NCBI GenBank assembly: GCA_036381195.1
Contig: DASVDH010000059.1
Location: forward strand, 1-64,000
DNA: 64,000 bases
Source: RSA9 sp036381195
GTDB lineage: Bacteria; Gemmatimonadota; Gemmatimonadetes; Longimicrobiales; RSA9
Reading direction: 5' to 3'
The notes below the pieces were generated by a model. The model had not been told where the DNA came from, did no database searches, and saw nothing but the letters and a program-made list of their open reading frames with translations. A program made the translations under genes and the position numbers. The stretch's first letter is position 1. Each line of letters starts with the position of its first letter. Positions 46,025-54,546 of this stretch are shown here, one piece after another.

Positions 46025-46936
46025 ATGCGGGTGAACGCGAGCGAGGCGAAGGCAGGAGTGCGGCGTGCCTGCGGGCTGCGGCGGTGGGCGGCCGTGGCGG
46101 CGGGCGTTGCCGTGCTGGCGGCATGCAGGCCAGCGACGGAGGCGGCCGCGCAGATCCGCCTGCCCGAGCCCGTCGGGTACGTCAACGACTTCGCTGACGT
46201 CATCACGCCGGAGCGCGAGCGCCAGATCCAGGCGGTGATCGACGAGGTGCGCGCGAAGTCCGGCGGCGAGATCGTGGTCGTGACGCTGCCCTCGCTCATG
46301 GGCCGCACGCGCGACGAGCTCGCCCTCCAGATCGGCAGGGAATGGGGAGTGGGGCAGCGTGGCGAGCCGGGAGACCCCGCGCGCAACACGGGCGTCGTCG
46401 TGCTGGTGGTGCCGAAGGAGACCTCGCCGGACGGCCGGGGCCACGTCAAGATCGAGACCGGTCTCGGGGCCAACACCTTCATCACCGCGGCCGAGGCGGG
46501 CCGGATCCTGGACCGGTTCATGATCCCGCGGTTCCAGCGGCGCGATTACGGTGGGGGCATCCTCCTCGGGGTCGTTGCGCTTGCGGGCGAGTACGCCGAG
46601 CGGTTCGGGTTCGAGCTGACGGGGGAGGTGCCGCGCGAAGTGCAGCAGCGGCGGGCTCCGGCGGCAGGGCCGGGCATCGCCGGAATCCTCGTCATCGTCG
46701 CCATCATCGTGCTCGTGCTGCTGGCGCTCCGGAGCGGTGGAGGGCGTGGCGGGGGGGGCCGCGGTGGCAGGCGCTTCCGCGGGCCGATCATCATCCCCTT
46801 CCCGCTGGGCGGTCCACACCGGGGCGGATGGGGCGGCTTCGGCGGCGGATTCGGGGGCTTTGGAGGAGGCGGCGGCTTCGGCGGGTTCGGCGGGGGTGGC
46901 GGTTTCGGCGGCGGAGGCGCAGGGCGGAGCTGGTAG
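46025..46936 (+). CDS. TPM-domain (YgcG-type) secreted or membrane protein
   Basis: About 303 residues. An N-terminal signal sequence ends in AVLAAC (lipobox-like, Cys about 34; cleavage after ATEAAA is also possible). A TPM domain (about 50-190) follows, with YVNDFADVITPERERQIQ and IETGLGANTFITAAEAGRIL. Then come a transmembrane helix (about 220-240, GILVIVAIIVLVLLAL) and a Gly/Phe-rich tail of GGFGG repeats. Family members are exported and often next to lemA, as here; in plants the TPM domain acts in photosystem II repair. The bacterial role is unclear. A hairpin (CCTCGCCG-TTCA-CGGCGAGG, 45983-46002) lies just upstream. Confidence 0.85.
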   Translation: MRVNASEAKAGVRRACGLRRWAAVAAGVAVLAACRPATEAAAQIRLPEPVGYVNDFADVITPERERQIQAVIDEVRAKSGGEIVVVTLPSLMGRTRDELALQIGREWGVGQRGEPGDPARNTGVVVLVVPKETSPDGRGHVKIETGLGANTFITAAEAGRILDRFMIPRFQRRDYGGGILLGVVALAGEYAERFGFELTGEVPREVQQRRAPAAGPGIAGILVIVAIIVLVLLALRSGGGRGGGGRGGRRFRGPIIIPFPLGGPHRGGWGGFGGGFGGFGGGGGFGGFGGGGGFGGGGAGRSW

Positions 46937-46949
46937 CGAGAGGGGATCC

Positions 46950-47675
46950 ATGGAGCCTCTGGAAGCGGCCAGGAAGCTGGCCTCGGAGATGGAGGGCCTG
47001 CTGGGCGGGCGCCTGCGGAGCTTGCTGGTCCACGGCTCCGTCGCCCGGGGCGAGGCGGTGGAAGGGGTGAGCGACGTGAACGTCCTCGCGCTCGTGGACC
47101 GGATCGACGCGGCGACGCTGAAAGCGCTCTCTCCGCTGGCCCGGCGCTGGGCAGGTGCGGGCAACACGCCGCCGCTCCTCATGGCCTGGGCGGAGTGGCA
47201 TCGCGCAGCGGATGCCTTCGCGATCGAGCTCGCGGACATGAAGGATGCCCACGTCGTCGTGCACGGCGAGGATCCGCTCGCGGCGCTCGACGTGGACCCG
47301 GTCGCGCTGCGGCTCCAGGCGGAGAACGAGCTGCGGGGCAAGCTGCTGCAGCTCCGCGAGGGGCTGCTCCTCGCGGGTGGGGACGCGGCGCAGGTGGGGC
47401 GGCTGCTGCTCGCGGCGCTACCCTCCTTCACGACGTACGCACGCGCAGCGCTCCGGCTCGCGGGTCGGCCCGTGCCCCGCACCACTCCGGAGGCCATCGA
47501 GGCCACGGGGGAACTGATCGGGGCCGTGCCCCGGCCGCTGCTGCATGCCTGGAACGCCCGGGTGCGGAAAGAGCCCCTCGCCCTGGCGCTGGACGACCCG
47601 CTCGTGGTGGGGTATCACGAATTTGCCGAGCGGACCGCGGCGTTCGTGGATGCTCTTCATCGGGAGGCCGAATGA
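46950..47675 (+). CDS. Nucleotidyltransferase-domain protein
   Basis: A 241-residue cytoplasmic protein. The N-terminal nucleotidyltransferase fold carries VHGSVARGEAVEGVSDVNVL, matching the GSxARG...SD core of the MNT/antitoxin-like group, though the second Asp is replaced by Asn (SDVN). The C-terminal half is helical and resembles substrate-binding or HEPN-like domains. No partner toxin is adjacent. It lies between the TPM and lemA genes and overlaps lemA by ATGA, an unusual companion. Confidence 0.7.
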   Translation: MEPLEAARKLASEMEGLLGGRLRSLLVHGSVARGEAVEGVSDVNVLALVDRIDAATLKALSPLARRWAGAGNTPPLLMAWAEWHRAADAFAIELADMKDAHVVVHGEDPLAALDVDPVALRLQAENELRGKLLQLREGLLLAGGDAAQVGRLLLAALPSFTTYARAALRLAGRPVPRTTPEAIEATGELIGAVPRPLLHAWNARVRKEPLALALDDPLVVGYHEFAERTAAFVDALHREAE

Positions 47676-48274
47676 ACCGGAGATGGTTGCTGGTGGTGGG
47701 CGCGGCTGCCTTGCTCGCCACGGGCTGTGGCTACAACCGGATCCAGGAGCTGGACGAGCGCGTCGCGCAAACGCGTGGCAACATCGAGGCGGAGCTCCTG
47801 CGGCGCAACGATCTCATCCCGAACCTCGTGGCGACGGTGGATGAAGCGGCGGCCTTCGAGCGCGAGACGTTCACCCAGGTCGCCCAGGCCAGGGCCGGGC
47901 TGACCCAGGCGAGCCAGCGGGTCGCCCAGGCCGTCCAGCAGGATGCGGGAACGGATGAGCTCAGCCGGGCCAACGCCGAGCTGAGCGAGAACTTGCGGGT
48001 GTTCATCAACGTGGCGGTCGAGGCCTACCCCACGCTGCGCGCCAACCAGAACTTCATCGCGCTGCAGGATGAGCTGACGGAGACGGAGAACCGGATCGCG
48101 GTTGCGCGACGGGACTACAACGAAGCGGTCGCGATGTACAACACGTACATCCGGCAGTTCCCGCAGGCGATCACGGCGCGCGTGATCGGCGCCGAGCGTC
48201 ACGAGCCGTTCGAGGCGCCCGAGGCGGCGCGGGCCGCTCCGCGCGTGCAGTTCCGGCGCGACACTGCCAGTTGA
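47672..48274 (+). CDS. lemA: LemA-family lipoprotein
   Basis: A 200-residue protein with an N-terminal signal and Cys (ALLATGC, lipobox-like). It is followed by the LemA helical bundle: NRIQELDERVAQTRGNIEAE, LRRNDLIPNLVATV, and the conserved LxxELxxxExxIAxARxxYNxxVxxYN pattern in TETENRIAVARRDYNEAVAM. The family's function is unknown; it commonly neighbours TPM-domain genes. Its ATG overlaps the preceding stop. Confidence 0.92.
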   Translation: MNRRWLLVVGAAALLATGCGYNRIQELDERVAQTRGNIEAELLRRNDLIPNLVATVDEAAAFERETFTQVAQARAGLTQASQRVAQAVQQDAGTDELSRANAELSENLRVFINVAVEAYPTLRANQNFIALQDELTETENRIAVARRDYNEAVAMYNTYIRQFPQAITARVIGAERHEPFEAPEAARAAPRVQFRRDTAS

Positions 48275-48371
48275 GGGGGGCGCGTCCGGCGCGGAGCGGA
48301 GGCGGAAGGAGATCATACGCGTAACTGCGTGGAAAATAGGCAGTTTAGCCTTGTGCGCGGGTATGCGACTT

Positions 48372-48430
48372 GCACCTCTGGCATGGTGCGCGGCCTCACG
48401 GAACGCCGCGGCACCAAGCCAAGGAGGTGA
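48372..48430 (+). promoter_or_regulatory. Leader with alternative hairpins and a perfect Shine-Dalgarno
   Basis: GGTGC (48385-48389) can pair with the upstream GCACC (48372-48376) or with the downstream GCACC end of a longer 10-bp stem (48385-48394 with 48405-48415, one bulge). The two pairings exclude each other. Six nt later lies AAGGAGGTGA (48421-48430), an almost full anti-Shine-Dalgarno match. No promoter was recognised in 48275-48370, although 48323-48354 is locally AT-richer. Confidence 0.35.
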
Positions 48431-48432
48431 GC

Positions 48433-49092
48433 ATGGCGACACGTCCGAATCAGCCTCCGGAGTACCCGCGCGAATTCGGCGCGGGTTCCGAGGGAATGCC
48501 GGGCCGCGAGAGCTTCCAGGAACCGACCAAGGCCGAGACGGAGCGCGGCGGCGAGGGCATGCGTGAGAAAGCCCGCGGCATGGGCGAGAAGGTGAAGGAG
48601 CGAGCCGGAAGCGCGATCGAAACGGGCAAGGAGAAGCTGGCGAGCGGTGTGGACCGTCTTGGCACGCGGCTCGAGGAGCGCGCCCGCCCGATGGAGGAAA
48701 AGGGCGGCGTGAAGGGTATGGTCGGCGGAGCGGTGCACGGCGTCGGAGGCGCGCTGGAGAGCAGCGCCGAGTACCTGCGGACGCACGAGATGGGCACGAT
48801 CCGTGATGACCTCAAGAGCCAGATCCGGGAGCATCCGTTCGCGAGCGTCGGCATCGCGCTCGGCACGGGCTTCGTGCTCGGCCGCGTCTTCGGCGGCGGC
48901 GAAGAAGAGGAGGAAGAGGAGCACCTGGAGGCGCCGCGGATGCGGCGAGGTGTTCGGGAGGAGGGCGGCGAAGGCTTCTTCCGCCAGATGAGGCGCCCGT
49001 TGGGCCGGGCGATCGCCAGCGGCGCCACGGCAATGCTGGCGCGCCAGGTCCGCAACCGGATCGGGGGGCGGGCCCGGCAACGCCCCTGCTGA
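48433..49092 (+). CDS. Membrane-anchored stress-type protein (YtxH/DUF883-like)
   Basis: A 219-residue, strongly hydrophilic protein rich in Glu, Lys, Gly and Arg. Helical segments (about 35-90, REKARGMGEKVKERAGSAIE) resemble CsbD/LEA-like repeats. A single C-terminal hydrophobic stretch (HPFASVGIALGTGFVLGRVFG, about 138-158) fits the ElaB/YqjD/DUF883 type of membrane anchor. A poly-Glu run follows it. Such proteins are often stress-induced and some tether ribosomes or DNA to the membrane; the role here is inferred only by likeness. The perfect Shine-Dalgarno suggests high expression. Confidence 0.7.
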   Translation: MATRPNQPPEYPREFGAGSEGMPGRESFQEPTKAETERGGEGMREKARGMGEKVKERAGSAIETGKEKLASGVDRLGTRLEERARPMEEKGGVKGMVGGAVHGVGGALESSAEYLRTHEMGTIRDDLKSQIREHPFASVGIALGTGFVLGRVFGGGEEEEEEEHLEAPRMRRGVREEGGEGFFRQMRRPLGRAIASGATAMLARQVRNRIGGRARQRPC

Positions 49093-49133
49093 CGGCGGCA
49101 ACGCGCGGCGGCCCGACGAATGAGGGCACGGAT

Positions 49134-49157
49134 GGGGCTGCCGGCGCCGGCCGCCCC
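49134..49157 (+). terminator. Hairpin after the stress-type gene
   Basis: GGGGC-T-GCCG-gcgc-CGGC-C-GCCCC forms a stem of about nine pairs with one mismatch, 42 nt after the stop. No U-run. In such GC-rich DNA chance stems are common, so confidence is low. Confidence 0.3.
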
Positions 49158-49293
49158 GTCTCGCTTCGTGTGGGATGGCCCCGGCCGGTTGCTCCGGTGA
49201 CCGGATGCCTCGAGATTAGGCCGGGGGAGCCGCGGCGTGGCCACGGGCCCGGCGCGTTGAACGACAGCGATCGGAACCGCAAGGGAAGACCAC

Positions 49294-50349
49294 ATGGACC
49301 GGACCGAGGTGGTGGAGCCTGGAAAGGCGGGCACCGGGAGCGCTGGAGGCGAGCGGGCCCTGGAGCACGCCGGTTGGGCCGCCACGCGTTTCGCCCTGGG
49401 AGGGCTCCGCTATCGCATCCCGGCCGCCGCGAATCGTCTACCGTACATGCTGGGGGGCTTCACTTTCCTGGGCCTCGTCGTCCTGGCCCTGACGGGGGTG
49501 TGGCTCGACCAGCTCTACAACCCGGACCCCCTGGCCGCCCATGCGAGCGTGGTCTACACCGTGACGCGCGCGCCGCTCGGCGCCTGGGTCCGCGCGCTGC
49601 ACTACTGGGCGGCCTGCGTCGTGCTGGTGAGCGTGGCGCTCCACCTGATCCACGTCTTCCGGCGCCGGAGCTACGTCGCGCCCCGGGAGGTGACCTGGTG
49701 GTCCGGGGTGCTGCTGCTGGTACTCGTCGGGGCGCTGGCGTTCACGGGCACCGTGCTGCGGGCGGACCAGGAGGGCGGTGAAGCCCTGGCGCACGCGGTG
49801 GCGGCAGCGGAACTCCTCGGGCCGGTCGGCGCGCCGCTCTCGCCCGACTTCGCGCCGGGCACGTCGCTCCTGGCGCGCATCCACAACGCGCACGTGAGCT
49901 TGCTCCCGCTGTTGCTCGCGGGGACCATCGCGCTCCACTTCTGGCTCATCCGGCACCTGGGGATCAACGCGCCCGCGAGCGCGCCCGCCAGCTTTGCCGA
50001 GCACTTGCGCCGGCTCCTCGGGTACGGCCTCATCGGCATCGCCGCGCTCTGCCTGGTGGCGGCGCTCCTCCCGCCGGCTCTCGGCCACCGTGCGGTGGAC
50101 GGCGTCGAGGTGACCAAGCCGTTCTGGCCGTTCCTCTGGATCTACGCGTTGGAGAACACGATCGGCCTGTGGGGGATGATCGTGGGGCCGGCCGTGATCC
50201 TCGGCTTCCTGGTCGCCGTCCCGCTCCTGGACCGGCGGGCCGCCCGGCCCGCCTGGCTGGTTGCGTTGGCGGCGGCGCTGCTGGTGGCGTTGCTGGGCGC
50301 GCTCGCGTACGGCTTCGTCGCCCCGCAGATGCAGCACATCGGGATGTGA
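49294..50349 (+). CDS. Cytochrome b (b6-type, di-heme) membrane subunit
   Basis: A 351-residue membrane protein with about eight helices. Four heme-ligand histidines are placed as in cytochrome b6: H103 and H117 (13 between) in RALHYWAACVVLVSVALHL, H200 and H215 (14 between) in NAHVSLLPLLLAGTIALHF. The first four helices form the diheme core; the C-terminal part adds further helices like subunit IV. No Rieske or cytochrome c1/f gene is adjacent. It may belong to an alternative quinol-oxidising complex. Weak promoter-like TTGCTC-N17-GAGATT lies at 49189-49217. Confidence 0.85.
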   Translation: MDRTEVVEPGKAGTGSAGGERALEHAGWAATRFALGGLRYRIPAAANRLPYMLGGFTFLGLVVLALTGVWLDQLYNPDPLAAHASVVYTVTRAPLGAWVRALHYWAACVVLVSVALHLIHVFRRRSYVAPREVTWWSGVLLLVLVGALAFTGTVLRADQEGGEALAHAVAAAELLGPVGAPLSPDFAPGTSLLARIHNAHVSLLPLLLAGTIALHFWLIRHLGINAPASAPASFAEHLRRLLGYGLIGIAALCLVAALLPPALGHRAVDGVEVTKPFWPFLWIYALENTIGLWGMIVGPAVILGFLVAVPLLDRRAARPAWLVALAAALLVALLGALAYGFVAPQMQHIGM

Positions 50350-50356
50350 GGGAACC

Positions 50357-50938
50357 ATGCGCCAATCCGTTTTGGTCCTCCTGGCAGCCGGCCTGGTCAT
50401 CCGGCCGGCCGAGGCGTTCACCCACGACAAGGGCGTGATCCGGCTGGGCGCCGAGGAAGTCGCAGCCGGGGCGGAGCTCGAGGTCCGCGGCGAGAAGCTG
50501 CCGAAGAGCACGGAGTTCACGCTCGAGCTGCGCGGCGCGCTCGAGACGCATACGCTCGGAAAGGTGACGACGGACACGCTCGGCGCGTTCGTCGCACGCG
50601 TGGTGGTGCCGGCGGCCGCGCAGCCGGGCGCGTACGTGGTGCGTGCCCTCGCGCCCGACGGGGACGAGAGCGCGCGGGCAGAGGTCCGCGTGCTCGTGGC
50701 GGCGGCCACGGGGGCGTCTGCCGGAGACCACGACGCTGCGCACGAGCACGGCGAAGCCGCGCACGCGGAGCACGCGGCGAGCGTGGAAGCGACGGCCGAA
50801 CCGCTCGACCTGCCGGTCCGGCACGGCGCGCTCGGGTGGGCGGTGATCCTGGCCGTGAGCGCCGGCAGCCTCGTCTCGGGCCTGGCGCTGCTGCGGCGGG
50901 CGCGGAGCGCCCCGGGGCATGCAACCTGGACGGGATGA
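50357..50938 (+). CDS. Exported His-rich, membrane-anchored protein
   Basis: A 193-residue protein of unknown family. A signal peptide (cleavage near PAEAF) is followed by a beta-rich Ig-like domain (about 25-115, LEVRGEKLPKSTEFTLELRG). A linker with many His, Asp and Glu (DHDAAHEHGEAAHAEHAAS) and a C-terminal transmembrane helix (about 160-180) follow. The His-rich stretch may bind copper, nickel or heme. It lies between cytochrome b and ccmA (ATGA overlap with ccmA), suggesting a role in the same redox complex; that is inference. Confidence 0.7.
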   Translation: MRQSVLVLLAAGLVIRPAEAFTHDKGVIRLGAEEVAAGAELEVRGEKLPKSTEFTLELRGALETHTLGKVTTDTLGAFVARVVVPAAAQPGAYVVRALAPDGDESARAEVRVLVAAATGASAGDHDAAHEHGEAAHAEHAASVEATAEPLDLPVRHGALGWAVILAVSAGSLVSGLALLRRARSAPGHATWTG

Positions 50939-51729
50939 CGGACGGATCTTTGCTGATCGGCAATCATCTGGAGTGGCAGCGCGAGATGGCCGCGGGCCGG
51001 GAACCCGCAGTCGAGCTGGAAGGTCTGGCGCGGAACTTCGGTCGCCGCTGGGCGCTGCGGGGTATCACCCTCAGGATCCGGCCCGGGGAGGCGGTGGCGC
51101 TGGTGGGGCGGAACGGCAGCGGGAAGACCACGCTGCTGCGGGTCCTGGCGACGCTGCTCCGTCCGTCGCGCGGGCGGGCGCGGGTCGCGGGACTGGATGT
51201 GGTCAGCCAGGCAGCGGGCGTGCGTGAGCTGGTCGGCCTCATGGGGCACTCGCCCGGCGTCTACGACGATCTCACGGCCGCGGAGAACCTGCGGTTCGCG
51301 CTGCGGATGCTGGGCCGTCCGGTCGAGGAGGCGCACGTGGCGGCGGCCCTGGAGGCGGTGGGTCTGGGGGCGGAGGCCGGCGTGCGCGTGCGCGGGTTCT
51401 CCGCAGGGATGCGCAGGCGGCTCGCGCTGGCACGGCTCCGGTTGCAGCGTCCGCGGGTCCTGCTGCTCGACGAGCCATACGCCAGCTTCGACGCGGAGGG
51501 CGTGGCGCTGCTCAACGACTACGTGCGCGAAACCGTAGGGCGGGGTGGTGTGGCGATCGTGGCGACCCACGACCTCGCGCGCGCGGAAGAGGTGGTGGGG
51601 CGGATCGTCACGCTGGAAGGCGGCCGCCTCGCCTCGGATGAGATGGCTGGCGAGCCCGGCGTGGTCACTGCCGGCGGTGGCCGGCTCGCGGCCCGTGCCG
51701 GCCTCCCGCAGGAGCCGCAGCCGACATGA
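50935..51729 (+). CDS. ccmA: Heme exporter ATPase CcmA
   Basis: ABC ATPase of the System I cytochrome c maturation pathway; 264 residues. Walker A is GRNGSGKTTLLR, the signature is degenerate (FSAGMRRRLALARL in place of LSGGQ, as usual in CcmA), and Walker B is VLLLDEPYASFD. An alternative start is ATG 50986. It overlaps the upstream gene and ccmB by ATGA. Confidence 0.88.
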   Translation: MTDGSLLIGNHLEWQREMAAGREPAVELEGLARNFGRRWALRGITLRIRPGEAVALVGRNGSGKTTLLRVLATLLRPSRGRARVAGLDVVSQAAGVRELVGLMGHSPGVYDDLTAAENLRFALRMLGRPVEEAHVAAALEAVGLGAEAGVRVRGFSAGMRRRLALARLRLQRPRVLLLDEPYASFDAEGVALLNDYVRETVGRGGVAIVATHDLARAEEVVGRIVTLEGGRLASDEMAGEPGVVTAGGGRLAARAGLPQEPQPT

Positions 51730-52415
51730 GCCGCCTGCGGATCGAGCTGGGCCGTATCGGAGCGATCGCGTGGAAGGACCTCACGGCCGAGCGCCGCGCG
51801 AGGGCGAACTTCAACGCCGTCCTGTCTTTCGCCGCACTGGTCCTGGTGCTGTTCGGGTTCGCGCTCGGGCCCGATGCCGAGGCGTTGCGGGCCGCGGCCG
51901 CCGGGATCCTCTGGCTCGCGGTGCTGTTCAGCGGCATCCTCGCGTTCCATCGCTCGTACCAGGTCGAGCTGGAGAACGGCGCGCTGGATGTGCTCCTCGG
52001 CTACCCGGGGGACCGCCGCGCGATCTTCATCGGCAAGCTGGTCGCCAATCTGGTGTTCGTCCTGGTGGTCGAGGCGTTGCTGGTGCCGCTCGCCGCCGTG
52101 TTGTACGGCCTCCCGTTGCTGCGGGCAGCGCCGGAGCTGATGGGCGTGTTCCTGCTCGCGACGTTCGGGTTCGTGACGCTGGGCACGTTCTACGGCGCGA
52201 TGGCGAGCCGTGTGCGCGCGCGCGAGGTGTTGCTGCCGCTGCTGCTCTTCCCGATCCTTATTCCGCTGCTGATCGGCGCGATCACGGCGACGGCGACTCT
52301 GCTGGTCGGCGATCCCATGGGCGAGGCCGGAGCGTGGGTCCGGCTCCTCGTCATCTTCGACATCGTCTTCTTCATCGCCTGCGTGCTGGCGTTCGAGCAC
52401 GTGATCGAGGAATGA
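51726..52415 (+). CDS. ccmB: Heme exporter permease CcmB
   Basis: A 229-residue, six-helix membrane protein of the CcmB family, with KDLTAERRARANFNAVLSF at the N-terminus, FHRSYQVELENGALDVLL and PLLLFPILIPLLIGA. It works with CcmA in releasing heme-loaded CcmE. In this cluster the ccmC and ccmE genes that normally follow are missing; only a 21-codon bridging ORF separates it from ccmF. Confidence 0.9.
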   Translation: MSRLRIELGRIGAIAWKDLTAERRARANFNAVLSFAALVLVLFGFALGPDAEALRAAAAGILWLAVLFSGILAFHRSYQVELENGALDVLLGYPGDRRAIFIGKLVANLVFVLVVEALLVPLAAVLYGLPLLRAAPELMGVFLLATFGFVTLGTFYGAMASRVRAREVLLPLLLFPILIPLLIGAITATATLLVGDPMGEAGAWVRLLVIFDIVFFIACVLAFEHVIEE

Positions 52416-52473
52416 TGCGGGGGATGCAACGGGCGGGGGGCGTGCAGGCCACCCGCAGACGGAGGCGGAGCCG

Positions 52474-54546
52474 GTGACGGGGGCGATCGGCCACACCGCG
52501 GTCGCGCTCGCACTCGCGCTCTCCTGTTACGGCGTGATCGCCGCCGTGGTGGGCGGACGGAAGGGGCGCGAGGGCCGGGCGTGGCACGCGAGCGCGCGCG
52601 GCGCCGCGTACGCCGTGCTGCTGATGTATGCCGTGGCCACGTTCGCGATGGTGTACGCGCTGGTGGCGCACGACTTCTCCGTCGCGTACGTGGCGCAGGT
52701 CGGCAGCCGTTCAACGCCGCTGTTCTTCACGGTCATCTCGTTGTGGGGAGCGCTCGAGGGCTCGATCCTGTTCTGGGGGTTCGTCCTTGCCCTCTACACG
52801 GCCCTCGTGGCCTACGGCGGGCGCCGGGGCGCGCAGGCCGATTCCCAGCGCACGTACGCCACGGGGACGCTGCTCGCGGTCAGCGCGTTCTTCTCGTTGC
52901 TGCTCGTCGGGCCGGCGAATCCGTTCGCGCCCGTGTACCCCGTGCCGCTGGACGGGCCCGGCCCCAACCCGCTGCTGCAGAACCACCCCTTGATGGCCGT
53001 CCATCCGCCTCTGCTGTACCTGGGGTACGTCGGCTTCGCGGTGCCCTTCGCGTTCGCGGCCGGGACGCTGCTCGCCGGCCGCGAGGACGAGGGCTGGATC
53101 CGCGAGTCGCGGCGCTGGACGCTGGTGGCCTGGGGCTTCCAGAGCGCGGCGATCGTGGCCGGGATGTGGTGGAGCTACGAGGTCCTGGGGTGGGGCGGCT
53201 ACTGGGCGTGGGACCCGGTCGAGAACGCGAGCTTCATGCCGTGGCTCACCGCCACTGCGTTCCTCCATTCATCGATGGTGGAGGAACGCCGGCCCGGAAT
53301 GCTGCGGCTGTGGAACCTGAGCCTCGTCGTCGCAACGTTCCTGCTCACGATCCTGGGCACGTTCCTGACCCGGAGCGGCGTGCTGCTCTCGGTCCACGCG
53401 TTCACCCAGGGGCCGATCGGCTACTACTTCCTCGGCTTCATCGCGCTCGCGCTGGTCTTCTCGCTGGCGCTGCTCGCGGCACGCTCGGACCGGCTCGGCC
53501 GCGGGCAGGGCCATCTCGACAGTGCGGTCTCGCGTGAGGCCGTGTTCCTCGTGAACAACCTGCTCCTCACCGCGTTCACGTTCACGGTCCTGCTCGGCAC
53601 GCTGTTCCCGCTGGTGGCCGAGGCGGTGCGCGGCGTCAAGGTGAGCGTGGGTGCGCCGTTCTTCAACCGGATGACCGTGCCGCTCTGCGTCGCCCTGCTG
53701 TTCCTCGTGGGTGTGGGGCCAGCGCTGCCGTGGCGCGGGATCCGCGCGGCGGCGGCGGCGCGCGACCTCCTGCTTCCCTCGCTCGGCTGCCTGGCCGCGG
53801 CGCTGGGATCCGTGTTGCTCCTCGGCGTCCGGGATGCGTACGCCGCCCTGGCCTTCGGCTTCGCCGCGTTCGCACTGCTGTCCAACGCGCGCGAGTTCGT
53901 CGAGGGGACGCGCGCGAGGCGGCGCGCGACCGGAGAATCGTGGCCGTTCGCGCTGGCGCGCCTCGTCCGCGCCAACCGCCACCGCTACGGCGGCTACCTC
54001 GCGCACGTCGGCGTGGTCTCGGTCGCCATCGCCATCACCGCCTCCTCCACCTTCAGGCAGGAGCGCGAGGCGACGCTCCGGCCCGGCGAGGCGGTCGACC
54101 TCGGCCCCTATGCCGTGCGCTTCGAGCGGCTCTGGGCGCGCGAGGAGCCCCATCGGTTCGTGATCGGCGCGGATCTCGCCGTCCTCGTGGATGGCGAGCC
54201 AGCCGGCCGGCTCGATCCCCGGCTCAACTTCTATCGTACCTCCGAGCAGCCCATCACCACGCCGGCCGTTCGCAGCCGGGCAGGCGGAGACCTGTACGTC
54301 AACCTGCTCGCCTTCGAGCGGGACGGATCTTCGGCCACGCTGCACGTCATCAGCGAGCCGCTCGTGCCATGGATCTGGATCGGCGGCGGCATCATCTGCC
54401 TGGGCGCTCTGATCGCGGCGTGGCCGGAGAGCCGCCGGCGGCGCCTGATCCGCGCGGCCCGGCGGCCCGGAGCCGACGAGGAGGCCGGCGATCGCCAGCC
54501 TCCACAGACGGCCGCGTCTGCCATCGCCCAGGGAGCTGCGCGATGA
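52474..54546 (+). CDS. ccmF: Cytochrome c heme lyase subunit CcmF
   Basis: Large membrane protein that attaches heme to apocytochrome c; 690 residues, about 15 helices. The heme-handling WWD signature WWSYEVLGWGGYWAWDPVEN is intact, followed by ASFMPWLTATAFLHS. Flanking conserved His residues (HPPLLYLGYVG, HAFTQG) are seen. The C-terminal periplasmic domain (about 520-640) is typical of CcmF. GTG 52474 is preceded by GGAGGCGGAG. The stop overlaps ccmH by ATGA. Confidence 0.94.
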   Translation: MTGAIGHTAVALALALSCYGVIAAVVGGRKGREGRAWHASARGAAYAVLLMYAVATFAMVYALVAHDFSVAYVAQVGSRSTPLFFTVISLWGALEGSILFWGFVLALYTALVAYGGRRGAQADSQRTYATGTLLAVSAFFSLLLVGPANPFAPVYPVPLDGPGPNPLLQNHPLMAVHPPLLYLGYVGFAVPFAFAAGTLLAGREDEGWIRESRRWTLVAWGFQSAAIVAGMWWSYEVLGWGGYWAWDPVENASFMPWLTATAFLHSSMVEERRPGMLRLWNLSLVVATFLLTILGTFLTRSGVLLSVHAFTQGPIGYYFLGFIALALVFSLALLAARSDRLGRGQGHLDSAVSREAVFLVNNLLLTAFTFTVLLGTLFPLVAEAVRGVKVSVGAPFFNRMTVPLCVALLFLVGVGPALPWRGIRAAAAARDLLLPSLGCLAAALGSVLLLGVRDAYAALAFGFAAFALLSNAREFVEGTRARRRATGESWPFALARLVRANRHRYGGYLAHVGVVSVAIAITASSTFRQEREATLRPGEAVDLGPYAVRFERLWAREEPHRFVIGADLAVLVDGEPAGRLDPRLNFYRTSEQPITTPAVRSRAGGDLYVNLLAFERDGSSATLHVISEPLVPWIWIGGGIICLGALIAAWPESRRRRLIRAARRPGADEEAGDRQPPQTAASAIAQGAAR

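Noticed and set aside
52412..52477. Small ORF as ccmD
   Set aside because: No transmembrane helix; product is Arg-rich and only 21 residues.
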